Positions 55,085-63,566 of a stretch of DNA of 64,000 nucleotides are shown one piece after another. This DNA comes from Acidimicrobiia bacterium (GTDB lineage: Bacteria; Actinomycetota; Acidimicrobiia; IMCC26256; JAOSJL01), in the NCBI GenBank assembly GCA_027494115.1, contig JAOSJL010000001.1, positions 955,926 to 1,019,925 of the forward strand, in the 5' to 3' direction. A model generated the notes under the pieces. The model saw only the letters and a list, made by a program, of their open reading frames with translations, had not been told where the DNA came from and did no database searches. Made by a program: the position numbers and the translations under genes. The first letter of the stretch is position 1, and every line of letters begins with the position of its first letter.

Positions 55085-56805
55085 GCGCCGTCGAGGCTCA
55101 GGACCTCGGCCCAGACCCGGGAGAACCGCTCGGCATCAGCGGGTGGGCGCACCATCATCGCCCGGCAACGATCCTGTTGGTCGGGTGTGGCTGACGGCTT
55201 CTGGTGCAGCTCGAGCGCGGCAGCGGCCAGGTCGCGGACGAGCACGTCGAAGATCTGCGCCACGAGGTCGTCCGACGTGTCGGTGCGCTCCGCCTGTTCC
55301 AGAACGAGCTGGCCGTAGACGACCAGCGTGAAGATCTCGCCGACGCACAGCAGGAAGTCGGGGTCGGCCTTCTGGGCGTCGTCGGGCGGACAGTGCTCCA
55401 GGAGAGCACGCAGCTCTTCGGCCTGTTCGGCGAAGCAGCGGACGTTCGCGAGCTCCGACCCGCCGAACACGGTTCGGTAGTCAGGGAACCGGATCTTGCC
55501 GAGGCCCCGTGTCGGAGCCTGGTGGAACAGGTAGCCGTCGTTGTCGGGCCCGAGGCGGGAGTCGATCTCGGGAAGCGAGTCGTCCGGTGAGAAGAAGTAG
55601 TTCGCCATGAACTTGGCGATGAGCGCCACGTTCACGTGCACCGTGCCCTCGAGCTTCGGAAGAGCGCGGATGTCGCGTGCCGCCATCTCGAAGTACATGT
55701 CGGCTTCGAAACCCTTGGCCGCGATCACGTCCCACAGGGCGTCGATGACCCGCTCGCCTTCCGTCGTGACCTTCATCTTCACGACGGGGTTGTAGAGGAG
55801 GTAGCGGCGGTCATCGTCGGATGCGCTGCGCAGGTAGTCCGACGCGCGTGACGCGACGAGCCGCATGGCGACGAGGCGCGTATAGGCGTCGACGAACAGG
55901 CGTTGAACGTGGGGGAAGTCGGTGACCGTCATCCCGTAGAGCTGACGATGTGCCGCGTGGTTGATCGCCTCGTAGAAGGCATGGGTGGAGATGCCGATGG
56001 AAGCCCAGCCGAGATTGAACTTGCCGATGTTCACCGTGTTCAGTGCGGCGTTCCAGGCGTCGTCACCGCGATGCAGGATGTCGGCCTCGGTGACCGGGTA
56101 CTCGTCGAGTTCGAACTGTGCGACATACGACTGGCTGTTGCAGACGTTGCGGATCAGGTCGAAGCGGTCGTGCTGCGAGTCGGCGACGAAGAAGACGTAC
56201 TCGTCGGAGCCGCTCTCGTCGGAACCGCTGTCGTCGGAGCTGTCATCAGCACCGACGATCTTTCCGAAGACAGAGACCATCGCCGCCTTGTTTCCGTTCC
56301 CGATGTAGTACTTGCCGCCTGACGCGCTGTAGGTGCCGTCGCCCGTCGGTGTCAGGATCATGTCGGTGGAGTAGACATCGGCGCCGTGTTCACGTTCCGA
56401 CAATCCGAAAGCGAAGATCTCGCCGTCGCGCAGCAGCTCCGCGGCCCGGCTCTTCGCCGGCTCGTTGTCGCTCATCCAGATCGGACCGAGACCGAGCACC
56501 GAGACCTGCCACGTGTACCAGTACGCCAGCCCGTAGAAGGCGAGGATCTCGGCGAACGCACAGTTGCGGGCGGTGTCCCACCGCGAGTCCTCGGCGCCGT
56601 AGCCCGCGGGTGTCAGGGACGCGGCGAAGACGCCGTGCTTCTTCTGGAAGTCGAGAAGGTCGGCGTACCAGCGGCGCTCGTGGTCGTCGTCCTTCAGGCG
56701 GACCTTGCCCTTGGACTCGAAGAAGCGAACCGTTTCGGTGAGGATCCGGCGTGTCTCCTCGTCGAAGGAACCACCGTCGAAGGTGCGCGGATTCAGAATG
56801 CTCAT
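55066..56805 (-). CDS. Long-chain type acyl-CoA dehydrogenase
   Basis: 579 aa from ATG 56805. TAGGGT lies exactly 7 nt upstream, so a leaderless start there is more credible than 56814. Features include FAEILAFYGLAYWYTWQV in the helical N-domain, FAFGLSEREHGADVYSTDM (FAD/substrate loop), GNGNKAAMVSVFGKIV, and a C-terminal helical extension of ~150 residues beyond the usual 380-400-residue enzymes, including ARDIRALPKLEGTVHVNVALI (the EGT with Glu base). An Asp/Ser-rich insert (DDSSDDSGSDESGSDEYV, about residues 193-210) sits in the beta domain. It probably oxidises long or branched acyl-CoA thioesters. It is convergent with lhr. Confidence 0.87.
   Translation of the reverse strand: MSILNPRTFDGGSFDEETRRILTETVRFFESKGKVRLKDDDHERRWYADLLDFQKKHGVFAASLTPAGYGAEDSRWDTARNCAFAEILAFYGLAYWYTWQVSVLGLGPIWMSDNEPAKSRAAELLRDGEIFAFGLSEREHGADVYSTDMILTPTGDGTYSASGGKYYIGNGNKAAMVSVFGKIVGADDSSDDSGSDESGSDEYVFFVADSQHDRFDLIRNVCNSQSYVAQFELDEYPVTEADILHRGDDAWNAALNTVNIGKFNLGWASIGISTHAFYEAINHAAHRQLYGMTVTDFPHVQRLFVDAYTRLVAMRLVASRASDYLRSASDDDRRYLLYNPVVKMKVTTEGERVIDALWDVIAAKGFEADMYFEMAARDIRALPKLEGTVHVNVALIAKFMANYFFSPDDSLPEIDSRLGPDNDGYLFHQAPTRGLGKIRFPDYRTVFGGSELANVRCFAEQAEELRALLEHCPPDDAQKADPDFLLCVGEIFTLVVYGQLVLEQAERTDTSDDLVAQIFDVLVRDLAAAALELHQKPSATPDQQDRCRAMMVRPPADAERFSRVWAEVLSLDGAYEMPD
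56201..56250 (-). repeat. 15-bp repeats encoding an acidic Ser/Asp insert
   Basis: About three imperfect 15-bp units (cgtcggagccgctct-type on the + strand) encode the SGSDE/SDDSG stretch of the dehydrogenase. It lies in the beta-domain loop, where normal family members have only a short turn. Confidence 0.7.
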
Positions 56806-56873
56806 GGGAAACACCCTACGCCCGACTCAACGAGATGCGTCCCTGGGCGCGCTATCCGAGCTTCAGGGACGCA

Positions 56874-57896
56874 TCAAGTAGCGGGGCCCCATTCCACGGG
56901 CCTCGGGACGGAGCGTGCCACGGCCCTCCACGCGGCACGGGTCAACGCGATCCCCACGATGATCGAGGCCACGACGACCCACGAGGAGACGTTGAGTTGG
57001 GCGACTCCCGAGAGCCCGTGGCCGAGGTTGCAGCCACCGCCGACCTGTCCGCCCACGCCCAGGAGCAGGCCGCCGGTACCAAGTCCGACATAGCGAAGTG
57101 CCGTCTCACCCCGCACCCAGGTAGCCCCTGAGGTGCGGGCGGCGACGGTCGCCCCGGCCACGATGAACACCACGAAGCCGATGATCCAGAGGTTGGGGTC
57201 GCCGTCCACCCAGCTGCTCACGGTCCCCACGGTGCTCGGCCCGAACGACGCGTCGCCGATACCGGCGAGCACCCAGCCGATGATCAGGGCGATCCCGAGA
57301 CCGACGCCCGCCACCGGCCACGCCCACTGCCACGAGCGTCCGGGGCCGTCGCGTGACGCGCCATGTCGGGCGAACAGCAGGGCAACGACCACGAGCACAA
57401 GTGGGATGACGACGATCCAGCGGTTGACGCCGAGCCATCCCGGAACGGTCGCACCCGGACCGCTCTCGAGCACGGTGTTGTCCGCGATCCGGTCGCGCAC
57501 TCGGGCGCCGACCCATCCGTCGCCGAGAGCCCAACCCGCGAGGCCGACGAGTGCGCCGAGCATGCCGGCACCGAGCTTGAAGAACAGTCCGGACGCGCAC
57601 GACATCGCGATCACCATTCCGGCTCCGATGATCAGTCCGCCCGCGATGTTGCGCGCCGGGCGGAACGCGAGACCGTCGTTGAGCTGGGGCCAGGCGTCGA
57701 CGCTGTAGATCACGGCGAGGCCGACCACGCCGATCATCACTCCGAGAAGCCACGCCCGCGCAAGGCCGTACGAGCGGGCGAGCAGGCCCGACCAGGTGGC
57801 GTGGAAGCAGAGCTGCCCGCGCTCGAGCACGTATCCCATGCCGAGCCCGGAGAGCGCGCCGGTGATGAAGAGCACCATGGTCGACGAGTCTGGCAT
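56874..57896 (-). CDS. YeeE/YedE (TsuA-type) thiosulfate/sulfur transporter
   Basis: 340 aa from ATG 57896. Nine or more membrane helices are predicted. Conserved Cys are in GQLCFHATW, MSCASGLFFKLGAG and GGQVGGGCNLGHGLSG. These Gly/Cys clusters form the thiosulfate path of the YeeE/YedE family, where substrate is relayed between cysteines. It is divergent (27 bp) from the LLM-family gene, and no TusA/YeeD partner is seen in the window. A role in importing thiosulfate for cysteine or sulfur metabolism is inferred from the family. A second start (ATG 57878) is possible. Confidence 0.9.
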   Translation of the reverse strand: MPDSSTMVLFITGALSGLGMGYVLERGQLCFHATWSGLLARSYGLARAWLLGVMIGVVGLAVIYSVDAWPQLNDGLAFRPARNIAGGLIIGAGMVIAMSCASGLFFKLGAGMLGALVGLAGWALGDGWVGARVRDRIADNTVLESGPGATVPGWLGVNRWIVVIPLVLVVVALLFARHGASRDGPGRSWQWAWPVAGVGLGIALIIGWVLAGIGDASFGPSTVGTVSSWVDGDPNLWIIGFVVFIVAGATVAARTSGATWVRGETALRYVGLGTGGLLLGVGGQVGGGCNLGHGLSGVAQLNVSSWVVVASIIVGIALTRAAWRAVARSVPRPVEWGPAT

Positions 57897-57909
57897 TCGC
57901 CGTGGCCGG

Positions 57910-57915
57910 TAGCGT
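57910..57915 (+). promoter_or_regulatory. -10-like TAGCGT, leaderless spacing to the LLM oxidoreductase ATG
   Basis: TAGCGT ends 8 nt before ATG 57924 and no Shine-Dalgarno lies between them. The whole divergent gap to the sulfur transporter gene is only 27 bp. Confidence 0.35.
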
Positions 57916-57923
57916 GCCCGGCC

Positions 57924-58898
57924 ATGGAACTCTCCTGCATGCTGCTGCCCGGCCCCGGAACCGTCGAACAGGCCCGGGTGGCCGAGGCGAGCGGCTACTC
58001 GCGCGTCTGGTTGTCGGACTCCCCGGCGTTCTACCGCGATGTCTGGATGACTCTCGCCGAGGTCGCCGAGCACACGAACACGATCGGGCTCGGCCCGGCC
58101 GTACTCGTTCCCTCACTTCGCCACGTCGTCACCCAGGCCGCGGCGGTAGCGACGTTGGAGACACTCGCTCCAGGTCGTGCGGTCGTCGCGGTCGGTACGG
58201 GTTTTACAGGTCGCATGGCGCTGGGGCATCGACCGATGCCCTGGGCCGAGGTGGCTGACTACGTGGCCGCGATGCGGGCGCTCCTCGCGGGCGACGACGC
58301 CGAGGTGGAGGGTCGGAGGGTCCGCCTGATGCAACCGGACGGCTATGTCGTCGACCGACCGGCGGGCGTGCCGATCCTCGTGGCGGCCAACGGGCCGAAG
58401 GGCCTCGCCGTGGCGCATGAACGGGGAGACGGCGTCATGACGATCGGCGGTGGGCAGCCCGACTTCGACTGGTGTGCAGCCCTCACGCTCGGGACCGTGC
58501 TGAGCGACGGCGAGCCGGCGGATTCGCCGCGGGTCGCCGAGGCGGTCGGCCCGGGCCTCGTCGCGCTCTACCACGGCGCCTACGAAGCTGGTTCGGCGGA
58601 GTTCTTTCCCGGCGGAGAAGAGTGGGCGGCAACGGTCGATCAGATTCCTGAAGCAACGCGCCATCTCGAGCTCCACGCGGAACATCTCGTCACGGTGACC
58701 GAGCGCGATGCGGCGCTCGTCGACGCGTCGGTCATCACCGACTTCACGTGGACCGGCACGCCCGACGAGCTGGCGGCACGTGCCGCCGCCGCGGCCGACG
58801 ACGGTGTGACCGAGGTGCTGTACGCACCCGGTGGGCCCGACCCCCTCGGAGAACTCGTTCGATTCGCCGGGGCTCTATCCGGCGTGGTCGGCTCCTGA
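57924..58898 (+). CDS. LLM-class flavin-dependent oxidoreductase
   Basis: 324 aa from ATG 57924. TIM-barrel features of the luciferase-like family include SRVWLSDSPAFYRDVWMTLAEVAEHT, IGLGPAVLVPSLRHVVTQAAAVATLETL and a central VAVGTGFTGRMALGHRP, where the phosphate-binding part of the flavin site lies. VPILVAANGPKGLAVAHERGDGVMTIGG is typical of F420-dependent actinobacterial members (MmcI/Mer-like group). It probably reduces or oxidises a small organic substrate using F420 or FMN. It is divergent from the sulfur transporter; the two may share regulation. Confidence 0.87.
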   Translation: MELSCMLLPGPGTVEQARVAEASGYSRVWLSDSPAFYRDVWMTLAEVAEHTNTIGLGPAVLVPSLRHVVTQAAAVATLETLAPGRAVVAVGTGFTGRMALGHRPMPWAEVADYVAAMRALLAGDDAEVEGRRVRLMQPDGYVVDRPAGVPILVAANGPKGLAVAHERGDGVMTIGGGQPDFDWCAALTLGTVLSDGEPADSPRVAEAVGPGLVALYHGAYEAGSAEFFPGGEEWAATVDQIPEATRHLELHAEHLVTVTERDAALVDASVITDFTWTGTPDELAARAAAAADDGVTEVLYAPGGPDPLGELVRFAGALSGVVGS

Positions 58899-59139
58899 GG
58901 ACGCGAATCGGACATTCTCTCGACTTCAGAGAAAGAAATCCGGATTCGCGGATACGCAGGTCACGCCTGCAATATCGGGGATCGACCTGCCTTGTAGCCC
59001 GAAATCGGGCCGCAATGTTTGCCCCGCCCGACCGACACCTCCTAGCTTCGGTTCCGAGCCGAACGTACTCCGGTACCTCTACTCACCTTCCCTGAGATCG
59101 CCGCTTCTCTTCCCGCGCGGCCCAGCACAGAACACGAAC

Positions 59140-60224
59140 ATGACCCGCTCGATCACGACACGTTCAACGATGAACGCGGAGGACACAGCAACGGTGGACC
59201 GCCACGGCCGACCGACCACGAGCACTCTCAGGCAGACGTCCGAGCGCGCCCACAGGTCGCGCCTGACCGCGCTCGTTCTGGCCGGGGCTCTCGCCCTCGG
59301 GTTGTTCTCCGCGGCCCCCGCCGCGTCCCAGGAGGATCCGCTCGCCGCCGCAGAGCAGAGACTGGCCGAGGCACGCGCCGATGCCGATGTCGTCGCCGAG
59401 CGGTACTTCGAGGCGCTCAACCGCGGTGAGGAACTCGACGCCGATATCGCCGAGATCGAGGATGAGATCGCTGCCGCCGAGACCGAGGCCCAGGAGGTCC
59501 GTCGCGCCGCCCGAGATCGGGCCCGCACGGCTTACACGTCCCGCGGTACCGGCACCGAAGCCGTGCTCGACGGCGGTGACGTCCTCGAGTCCGCCCGCCG
59601 GGCGGAGCTTCTGAGTTCCGCCAACTCGGTCAACGAGGACGCGTTCGACGACCTGCGCCAGGTGACCGAGGAGCTCGAGCGCCGCCGCGGTGAGCTCGAG
59701 GAGGCGCGCATCGCCGCTGCCGCGAATCTGGAGGAACTGGAGGCCGAGGAGGCCGACCTCCAGGACAAGCTCGATGCCGCACAGGTTGAATACTCGACTC
59801 TCGAGGCCGAACGCGCCGCCGAGGCCGCACGTGCAGCCGAGGAGGCCGCCGCACGCGAGCGTGCGTCACGCGCGGAGCCGCCGCCCACCCAGGCGCCGAG
59901 TGCCCCCGTCACGACCCCTGCGCCCACGCCGGCACCTGCACCCCTCCCACGGCGGGCGGCGGTACCCATCCCCAGCACAACCACCCGTTCCTGGTCTGCA
60001 CGCGAGCGCGTGAGTCGGGCGGCAACTACGCGATCAACACGGGCAACGGCTACTACGGCGCCTACCAGTTCCATCCGTCCACGTGGAACGGAGCGGCAAA
60101 CCACGCCGGACGCTCCGACCTCGTCGGCGTCCTACCCTCCAACGCGTCCCCCTACGACCAGGACGACGTAGCCTGGGCCCTCTACCAGTGGCAGGGCAAC
60201 GGTCCCTGGGGTGGGCGCTGTTAA
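59140..60224 (+). CDS. Rpf-like coiled-coil cell-wall enzyme, frame-broken at 59941
   Basis: ATG 59140 leads into an export signal (LTALVLAGALALGLFSAAPAASQ). A ~190-residue coiled-coil region (Ala/Glu/Arg heptads, e.g. LEELEAEEADLQDKL) follows, then a Pro/Thr-rich linker. The nominal frame ends in Arg/Thr-rich noise, but a C4-run (59941-59944) single-base insertion leads into PPPTAGGGTHPQHNHPFLVCTRARESGGNYAINTG, which continues as the Rpf/lysozyme domain to TAA 60222-60224 (GYYGAYQFHPSTWN..., terminal PWGGRC). The catalytic Glu is in RESGG. The long coiled coil is like that of RipA/NlpC-associated proteins, so it may be anchored or interact with septal machinery. It is the second such enzyme in the window. 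RBS is weak. Confidence 0.85.
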
Positions 60225-60357
60225 CCGCTACCCGAGGCGAGGGAGAGCGCCGCAGGTAACCTGCGGCGCCCGAGACGAGGCAAAGGGAAACAGCGCCGAG
60301 AACTGCTCGGGTACTACGTCGCTGATCCTCGGCTCCGGCTAGCCGCTACCCGAGGCG
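60225..60357. repeat. 15-bp direct repeat flanking a 103-bp spacer after the second Rpf-like gene
   Basis: CCGCTACCCGAGGCG occurs at 60225-60239 and 60343-60357. It begins right after the Rpf-like stop and ends right at the stop codon of the small leftward ORF. No insertion element is visible between the copies. Function unknown. Confidence 0.75.
60247..60269 (+). terminator. Perfect 10-bp hairpin after the second Rpf-like gene
   Basis: GCGCCGCAGG-taa-CCTGCGGCGC, 22 bp after the stop codon. No T tract follows, but stem strength and position fit termination. Confidence 0.6.
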
Positions 60358-60558
60358 CTAGACGGCCGACCCGGAATCCGGGTCGATCTCCAAGAGGCGG
60401 TGGCGACCGCGGGGGCGGCGCTCCGGGAGATCCTCGGTCGACTGCGGAGTGTGGACGGCGAAGACGTCCTGCAGCGACTCGGTGTCCGGTTCCGCCTTTC
60501 CGTGTCCTTTGTTCCGGGGACCGGAACGTTCTTTGTCAGTAGGTCTCCTGGAGAACAC
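60358..60558 (-). CDS. Possible small charged protein with a strong ribosome-binding site
   Basis: 66 aa (MFSRRPTDKERSGPRNKGHG...). The GTG at 60558 is preceded by AGAGGAG at the ideal 5-nt spacing. The stop TAG (60358-60360) directly abuts the direct-repeat copy. The sequence is hydrophilic and rich in Arg, Lys, Pro and acidic residues, with no signal or TM. It has no recognised domain, so homology is untested. It is divergent from the glycosylase gene by 78 bp. The evidence is RBS quality and position only. Confidence 0.4.
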   Translation of the reverse strand: MFSRRPTDKERSGPRNKGHGKAEPDTESLQDVFAVHTPQSTEDLPERRPRGRHRLLEIDPDSGSAV

Positions 60559-60624
60559 GGCGGCTCCTCTGGGTCGGGTATCTGCTTCATCGGCCGCCCG
60601 GGGCCGCTCATTGACCCTTCAGGG

Positions 60625-60630
60625 TAGTTT
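60625..60630 (+). promoter_or_regulatory. -10-like TAGTTT upstream of the Fpg/Nei-like gene
   Basis: TAGTTT ends 6 nt before GTG 60637. TTGACC sits at 60611-60616, too close to be a standard -35, so only the -10 is proposed. Confidence 0.3.
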
Positions 60631-60636
60631 TTTCCT

Positions 60637-61470
60637 GTGCCCGAGCTACCGGTCGTCCAGGCACTGGCCGAGCGTCTCGACGCCCTCCTGGCCGGGAAGA
60701 CCCTTCGCAGCGCGGATCCCGTGGGTTTCAGCGGCCTCAAGACGGTGGATCCGGGCCCGGATTCGGTCGTCGGACGCTCTCTCGACGACGTGCGAAACGT
60801 CGGCAAGTACCTCGTGTTCGGCTTCGGAGGAGCGAGGATTCTCCTCCATCTCTCCCAGGGCGGTCGGATCGTTCTCGAGGATCCCCCGAAGACGACCCGA
60901 CCGAAGGCGGCCGTCGTGCGATTCGTCTTCGACGACGCACCCGGCGTGTTGCTCCGCGAGTACGGCACGGAGCGCAAAGCGGGATGGTGGGTGCTGGCGG
61001 AGGGCGACGACGGGCCTCTCGAGCGACTGGGTCCCGATCCGCGCTCCGACACGTTCGCCGAGTTCGTTCGTAGCGGAGACGATCGACGGCGCATCCACAC
61101 GTGGCTGCGTGACCAGCGGACCGTCGCCGGAATCGGACGCGGGCTCTCGGACGACGCACTTCACCGTGCACGACTCTCTCCGTACGCGACGCTTCTGAAG
61201 CTCGATGACGACGAGCGACAGCGTCTCCTCGACGCGATCCGCGTTGTGCTCGACGATGCCCTGGCCGCAGAGCGGACGCGTACGGGCGGGCTCCCGCCCA
61301 AGCTCTCGGAGAACTTCGCCGTTCACGGTCGTCACGGCACGTCGTGTCCGACCTGCGGCGACGGATTGCGCCGCGTCTCCTACGAGAGTCATGAGGTCAC
61401 GTACTGCCCACGGTGCCAGACCGACGGGAAGGTTCTCGCCGACCGACGCATGTCGCGACTCGTCAAGTAG
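60637..61470 (+). CDS. Fpg/Nei-family DNA glycosylase-like protein with altered motifs
   Basis: 277 aa from GTG 60637. MPELPVVQALAERL supplies the catalytic Pro2/Glu3 nucleophile, and NVGKYLVFGF supplies the conserved Lys (about 57). The helix-two-turn-helix and the zinc finger (CPTCGDGLRR...YCPRCQTDG, four Cys) are clear. Differences from canonical Fpg are VVQ for EVE after PELP, GIGR for GIGN in the H2TH segment, and no Arg at the tip of the zinc hairpin (SHEVTYCP instead of GRxTxxCP). The enzyme class removes oxidised bases by base excision, but these changes suggest altered damage preference. It is not clearly in an operon. Confidence 0.82.
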   Translation: MPELPVVQALAERLDALLAGKTLRSADPVGFSGLKTVDPGPDSVVGRSLDDVRNVGKYLVFGFGGARILLHLSQGGRIVLEDPPKTTRPKAAVVRFVFDDAPGVLLREYGTERKAGWWVLAEGDDGPLERLGPDPRSDTFAEFVRSGDDRRRIHTWLRDQRTVAGIGRGLSDDALHRARLSPYATLLKLDDDERQRLLDAIRVVLDDALAAERTRTGGLPPKLSENFAVHGRHGTSCPTCGDGLRRVSYESHEVTYCPRCQTDGKVLADRRMSRLVK

Positions 61471-61494
61471 CTCGTCGCGTCGTCGGGGAACAGC

Positions 61495-62451
61495 TCACGG
61501 GGTGACGGGCGGGCCGGTGCCGACGACCTCGAACGCCGAACCGGGCACCGACTTCAGTTGCCCCAGATCGTCGTCGTCCCAGCGGGGATCCGCGGCGCCG
61601 GTGACGAACCAGTTCGATCCGTTGTCGGCGACGAGCATGCCGTATTCGGCGAGTGCGTCGAGGACGATCCGCGCCTGACCGGTGAAGCCCGAGCGGTCGA
61701 AGTCGGAGCGCAGCCGGAGCCGGAGACCCATGGGTGGCGCGGCGGGATTTGTCACCGACGACGCCCAGTGCCGCGCCGGATCGACGTAGGCCCGGCGCGT
61801 CACAGCGAACGTGACCCGCAGAGCGTGGTCGATTCCACCCGCGGCGACCTCGTCGAAGCGCACCAGTCCCGGGAAGATCGGGAGACCGGCGGCGTCGGCC
61901 GAGGTCCAACCGGCGGGTCGCAGCGCGTTCGAGCGCAGGTCCCACGTGGCTCCCGAGTCGGCCTTCCAGCCGCTGCCGGTGGGAAACGCCCGGTAGAGCT
62001 CGTAGAGACGACAAGCGTCGCGATCGACGGCGATGACGTGACGGTCGCTCCCGCCTTCGATCGGCGCTCCGAGCGGGATGGGATACGGGCCGGGATCACT
62101 CTCGTCGCCGTACGCCGTGAAGGTGATCGACGTGTCGGGCTGGGTGCCCGGAGCCGTGACGTACGGGATTCCATATGCACCGTCGCCACCGAAATCGGGG
62201 TGGAGGTGGTCGCCTCCGTGGGCGTCGATGAACGCGAGGATCTCGTCGCTGTCGGGATGAACCGGTGCCGCGTCGATCCGGGTGTTCCAGGCGTTGTCTG
62301 CCGGGAACACCGGGCAGTTGCCGAGGGGGCCGTTCTGGGCCCAGCCGCCGGGGTCGGGTACGGGGTCCGGCGGTGGGTTCGGCGGCGGCTTCGGGAGACA
62401 CGAGGCGATGAGGAGCCCACCGACCCCCAGGGCGACCAGCGCCGACCTCAT
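61495..62451 (-). CDS. Secreted lipoprotein of unknown function
   Basis: About 318 aa from ATG 62451, which starts the signal MRSALVALGVGGLLIASC (lipid Cys 18); GTG 62460 or 62481 are alternatives. A Pro-rich stretch (PKPPPNPPPDPVPDP) follows, then a ~270-residue domain with FPADNAWNTRIDAAPVHPDSDEILAFI, IAVDRDACRLYELYRAF and a C-terminal NGSNWFVTGAADPRWDDDDL. Sequences of this kind are widespread in soil bacteria but have no assigned activity to my knowledge. No catalytic motif is recognised. It is convergent with the glycosylase (24 bp) and divergent from lgt. Confidence 0.75.
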   Translation of the reverse strand: MRSALVALGVGGLLIASCLPKPPPNPPPDPVPDPGGWAQNGPLGNCPVFPADNAWNTRIDAAPVHPDSDEILAFIDAHGGDHLHPDFGGDGAYGIPYVTAPGTQPDTSITFTAYGDESDPGPYPIPLGAPIEGGSDRHVIAVDRDACRLYELYRAFPTGSGWKADSGATWDLRSNALRPAGWTSADAAGLPIFPGLVRFDEVAAGGIDHALRVTFAVTRRAYVDPARHWASSVTNPAAPPMGLRLRLRSDFDRSGFTGQARIVLDALAEYGMLVADNGSNWFVTGAADPRWDDDDLGQLKSVPGSAFEVVGTGPPVTP

Positions 62452-62547
62452 CCGGATCACGCTCTCCCTATCGGCACTCACGACCCGGGAAGTTGAGCGC
62501 CTCCGGATAGGGTTCGTGCTCGTGGAGGACCTGCTGGTGCACCTGCT

Positions 62548-63493
62548 GTGATCGCGTCCATCCCGAGCCCTCGACCAACAGGATCGGCCCGTTGAACGCG
62601 TACGGGCTGATCCTGGCCATCGGCGTCGTGGTGGCGTACTTCATCGCGGATCGTCGGTGGCGCCGCATGGGTGGACGCGACGAGACCTTCGGCGACATCG
62701 TGGTGTGGGTCATCGTGTGGGGGTCGTCGGCACCCGCGTGTACCACGTGATCAGCGACATCCAGCTCTACAACGGTCGGGGGCTCGACGGCTGGATCGAC
62801 ACCCTCAAGATCTGGGACGGCGGGCTGTCGATCTGGGGTGCCGTCATCGGCGGTGCCATCGCGGTGATCGTCCTGACCCGTCGCCGTGGCCTCGACACGC
62901 TGCGGATGATGGATGCCATTGCGCCGGGACTTCTCGCGGCGCAGGCCATCGGCCGGTGGGGTAACTGGGCCAACCAGGAGCTGTTCGGGAGCCCGACCAA
63001 CCTCCCGTGGGGTCTCGAGATCTCACCCGCAAACCGTCCGGTCGGCTACGAGACCGACGCCACCTTCCACCCCACGTTCCTCTACGAGTCCCTGTGGTGT
63101 CTCCTGATCCTCGGTGTGCTTCTCTGGGCCGAGCGTCGCTTCCGCTTTCGCCGCGGGCAGTCGTGTGCCGCCTACATCGCGTTGTACACCTCCGGACGGT
63201 TCGCGTGGGAGAACCTGCGCATCGACGCGGCGAACGAGTTCTTCGGTTTGCGCCTCAACGCCTGGGTCACCCTCGGGTTCTTCATCTTCGGGGTCGTCTG
63301 GTTCATCTGGTTGGGCCGACGTGATGTCCCCGATCCACCGCTCGAACCCGGCCTGCCACCCGCCCGCGACTTCGACGATCCGGCACCCCTGACCCGGAGG
63401 AAGCCCGCCGAAGACGCCGATGCTGCTGACAACGCCGACGACGCCGAGCCGACAGGGGCGGACGGACAAGGCGAGTCCGTCGACACCGGCTGA
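62548..63493 (+). CDS. lgt: Prolipoprotein diacylglyceryl transferase, frame-broken at 62719
   Basis: GTG 62548 opens IASIPSPSTNRIGPLNAYGLILAIGVVVAY, the conserved Lgt N-terminus, in one frame. The G5 run at 62719-62723 then breaks the frame, and the next frame continues GVVGTRVYHVISDI (the GxRxYHVI motif). Conserved segments include SIWGAVIGGAIAV, GRWGNWANQELFG (the Lgt signature H/RxGNFxNQE-like) and YTSGRFAWENLRID. An acidic C-terminal tail (Asp/Ala/Glu) extends past the last TM. Lgt adds diacylglycerol to the lipobox Cys of prelipoproteins in the cytoplasmic membrane. Seven or so TM are seen. It is consistent with the many lipoprotein genes in this window. Confidence 0.9.
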
Positions 63494-63566
63494 GGCGGAT
63501 CCCGAAACCACACCGGACCGGGCGCTCTGGGTACCCTGAGAAGCCGTTGCCGCATCGGGAGTGTCC

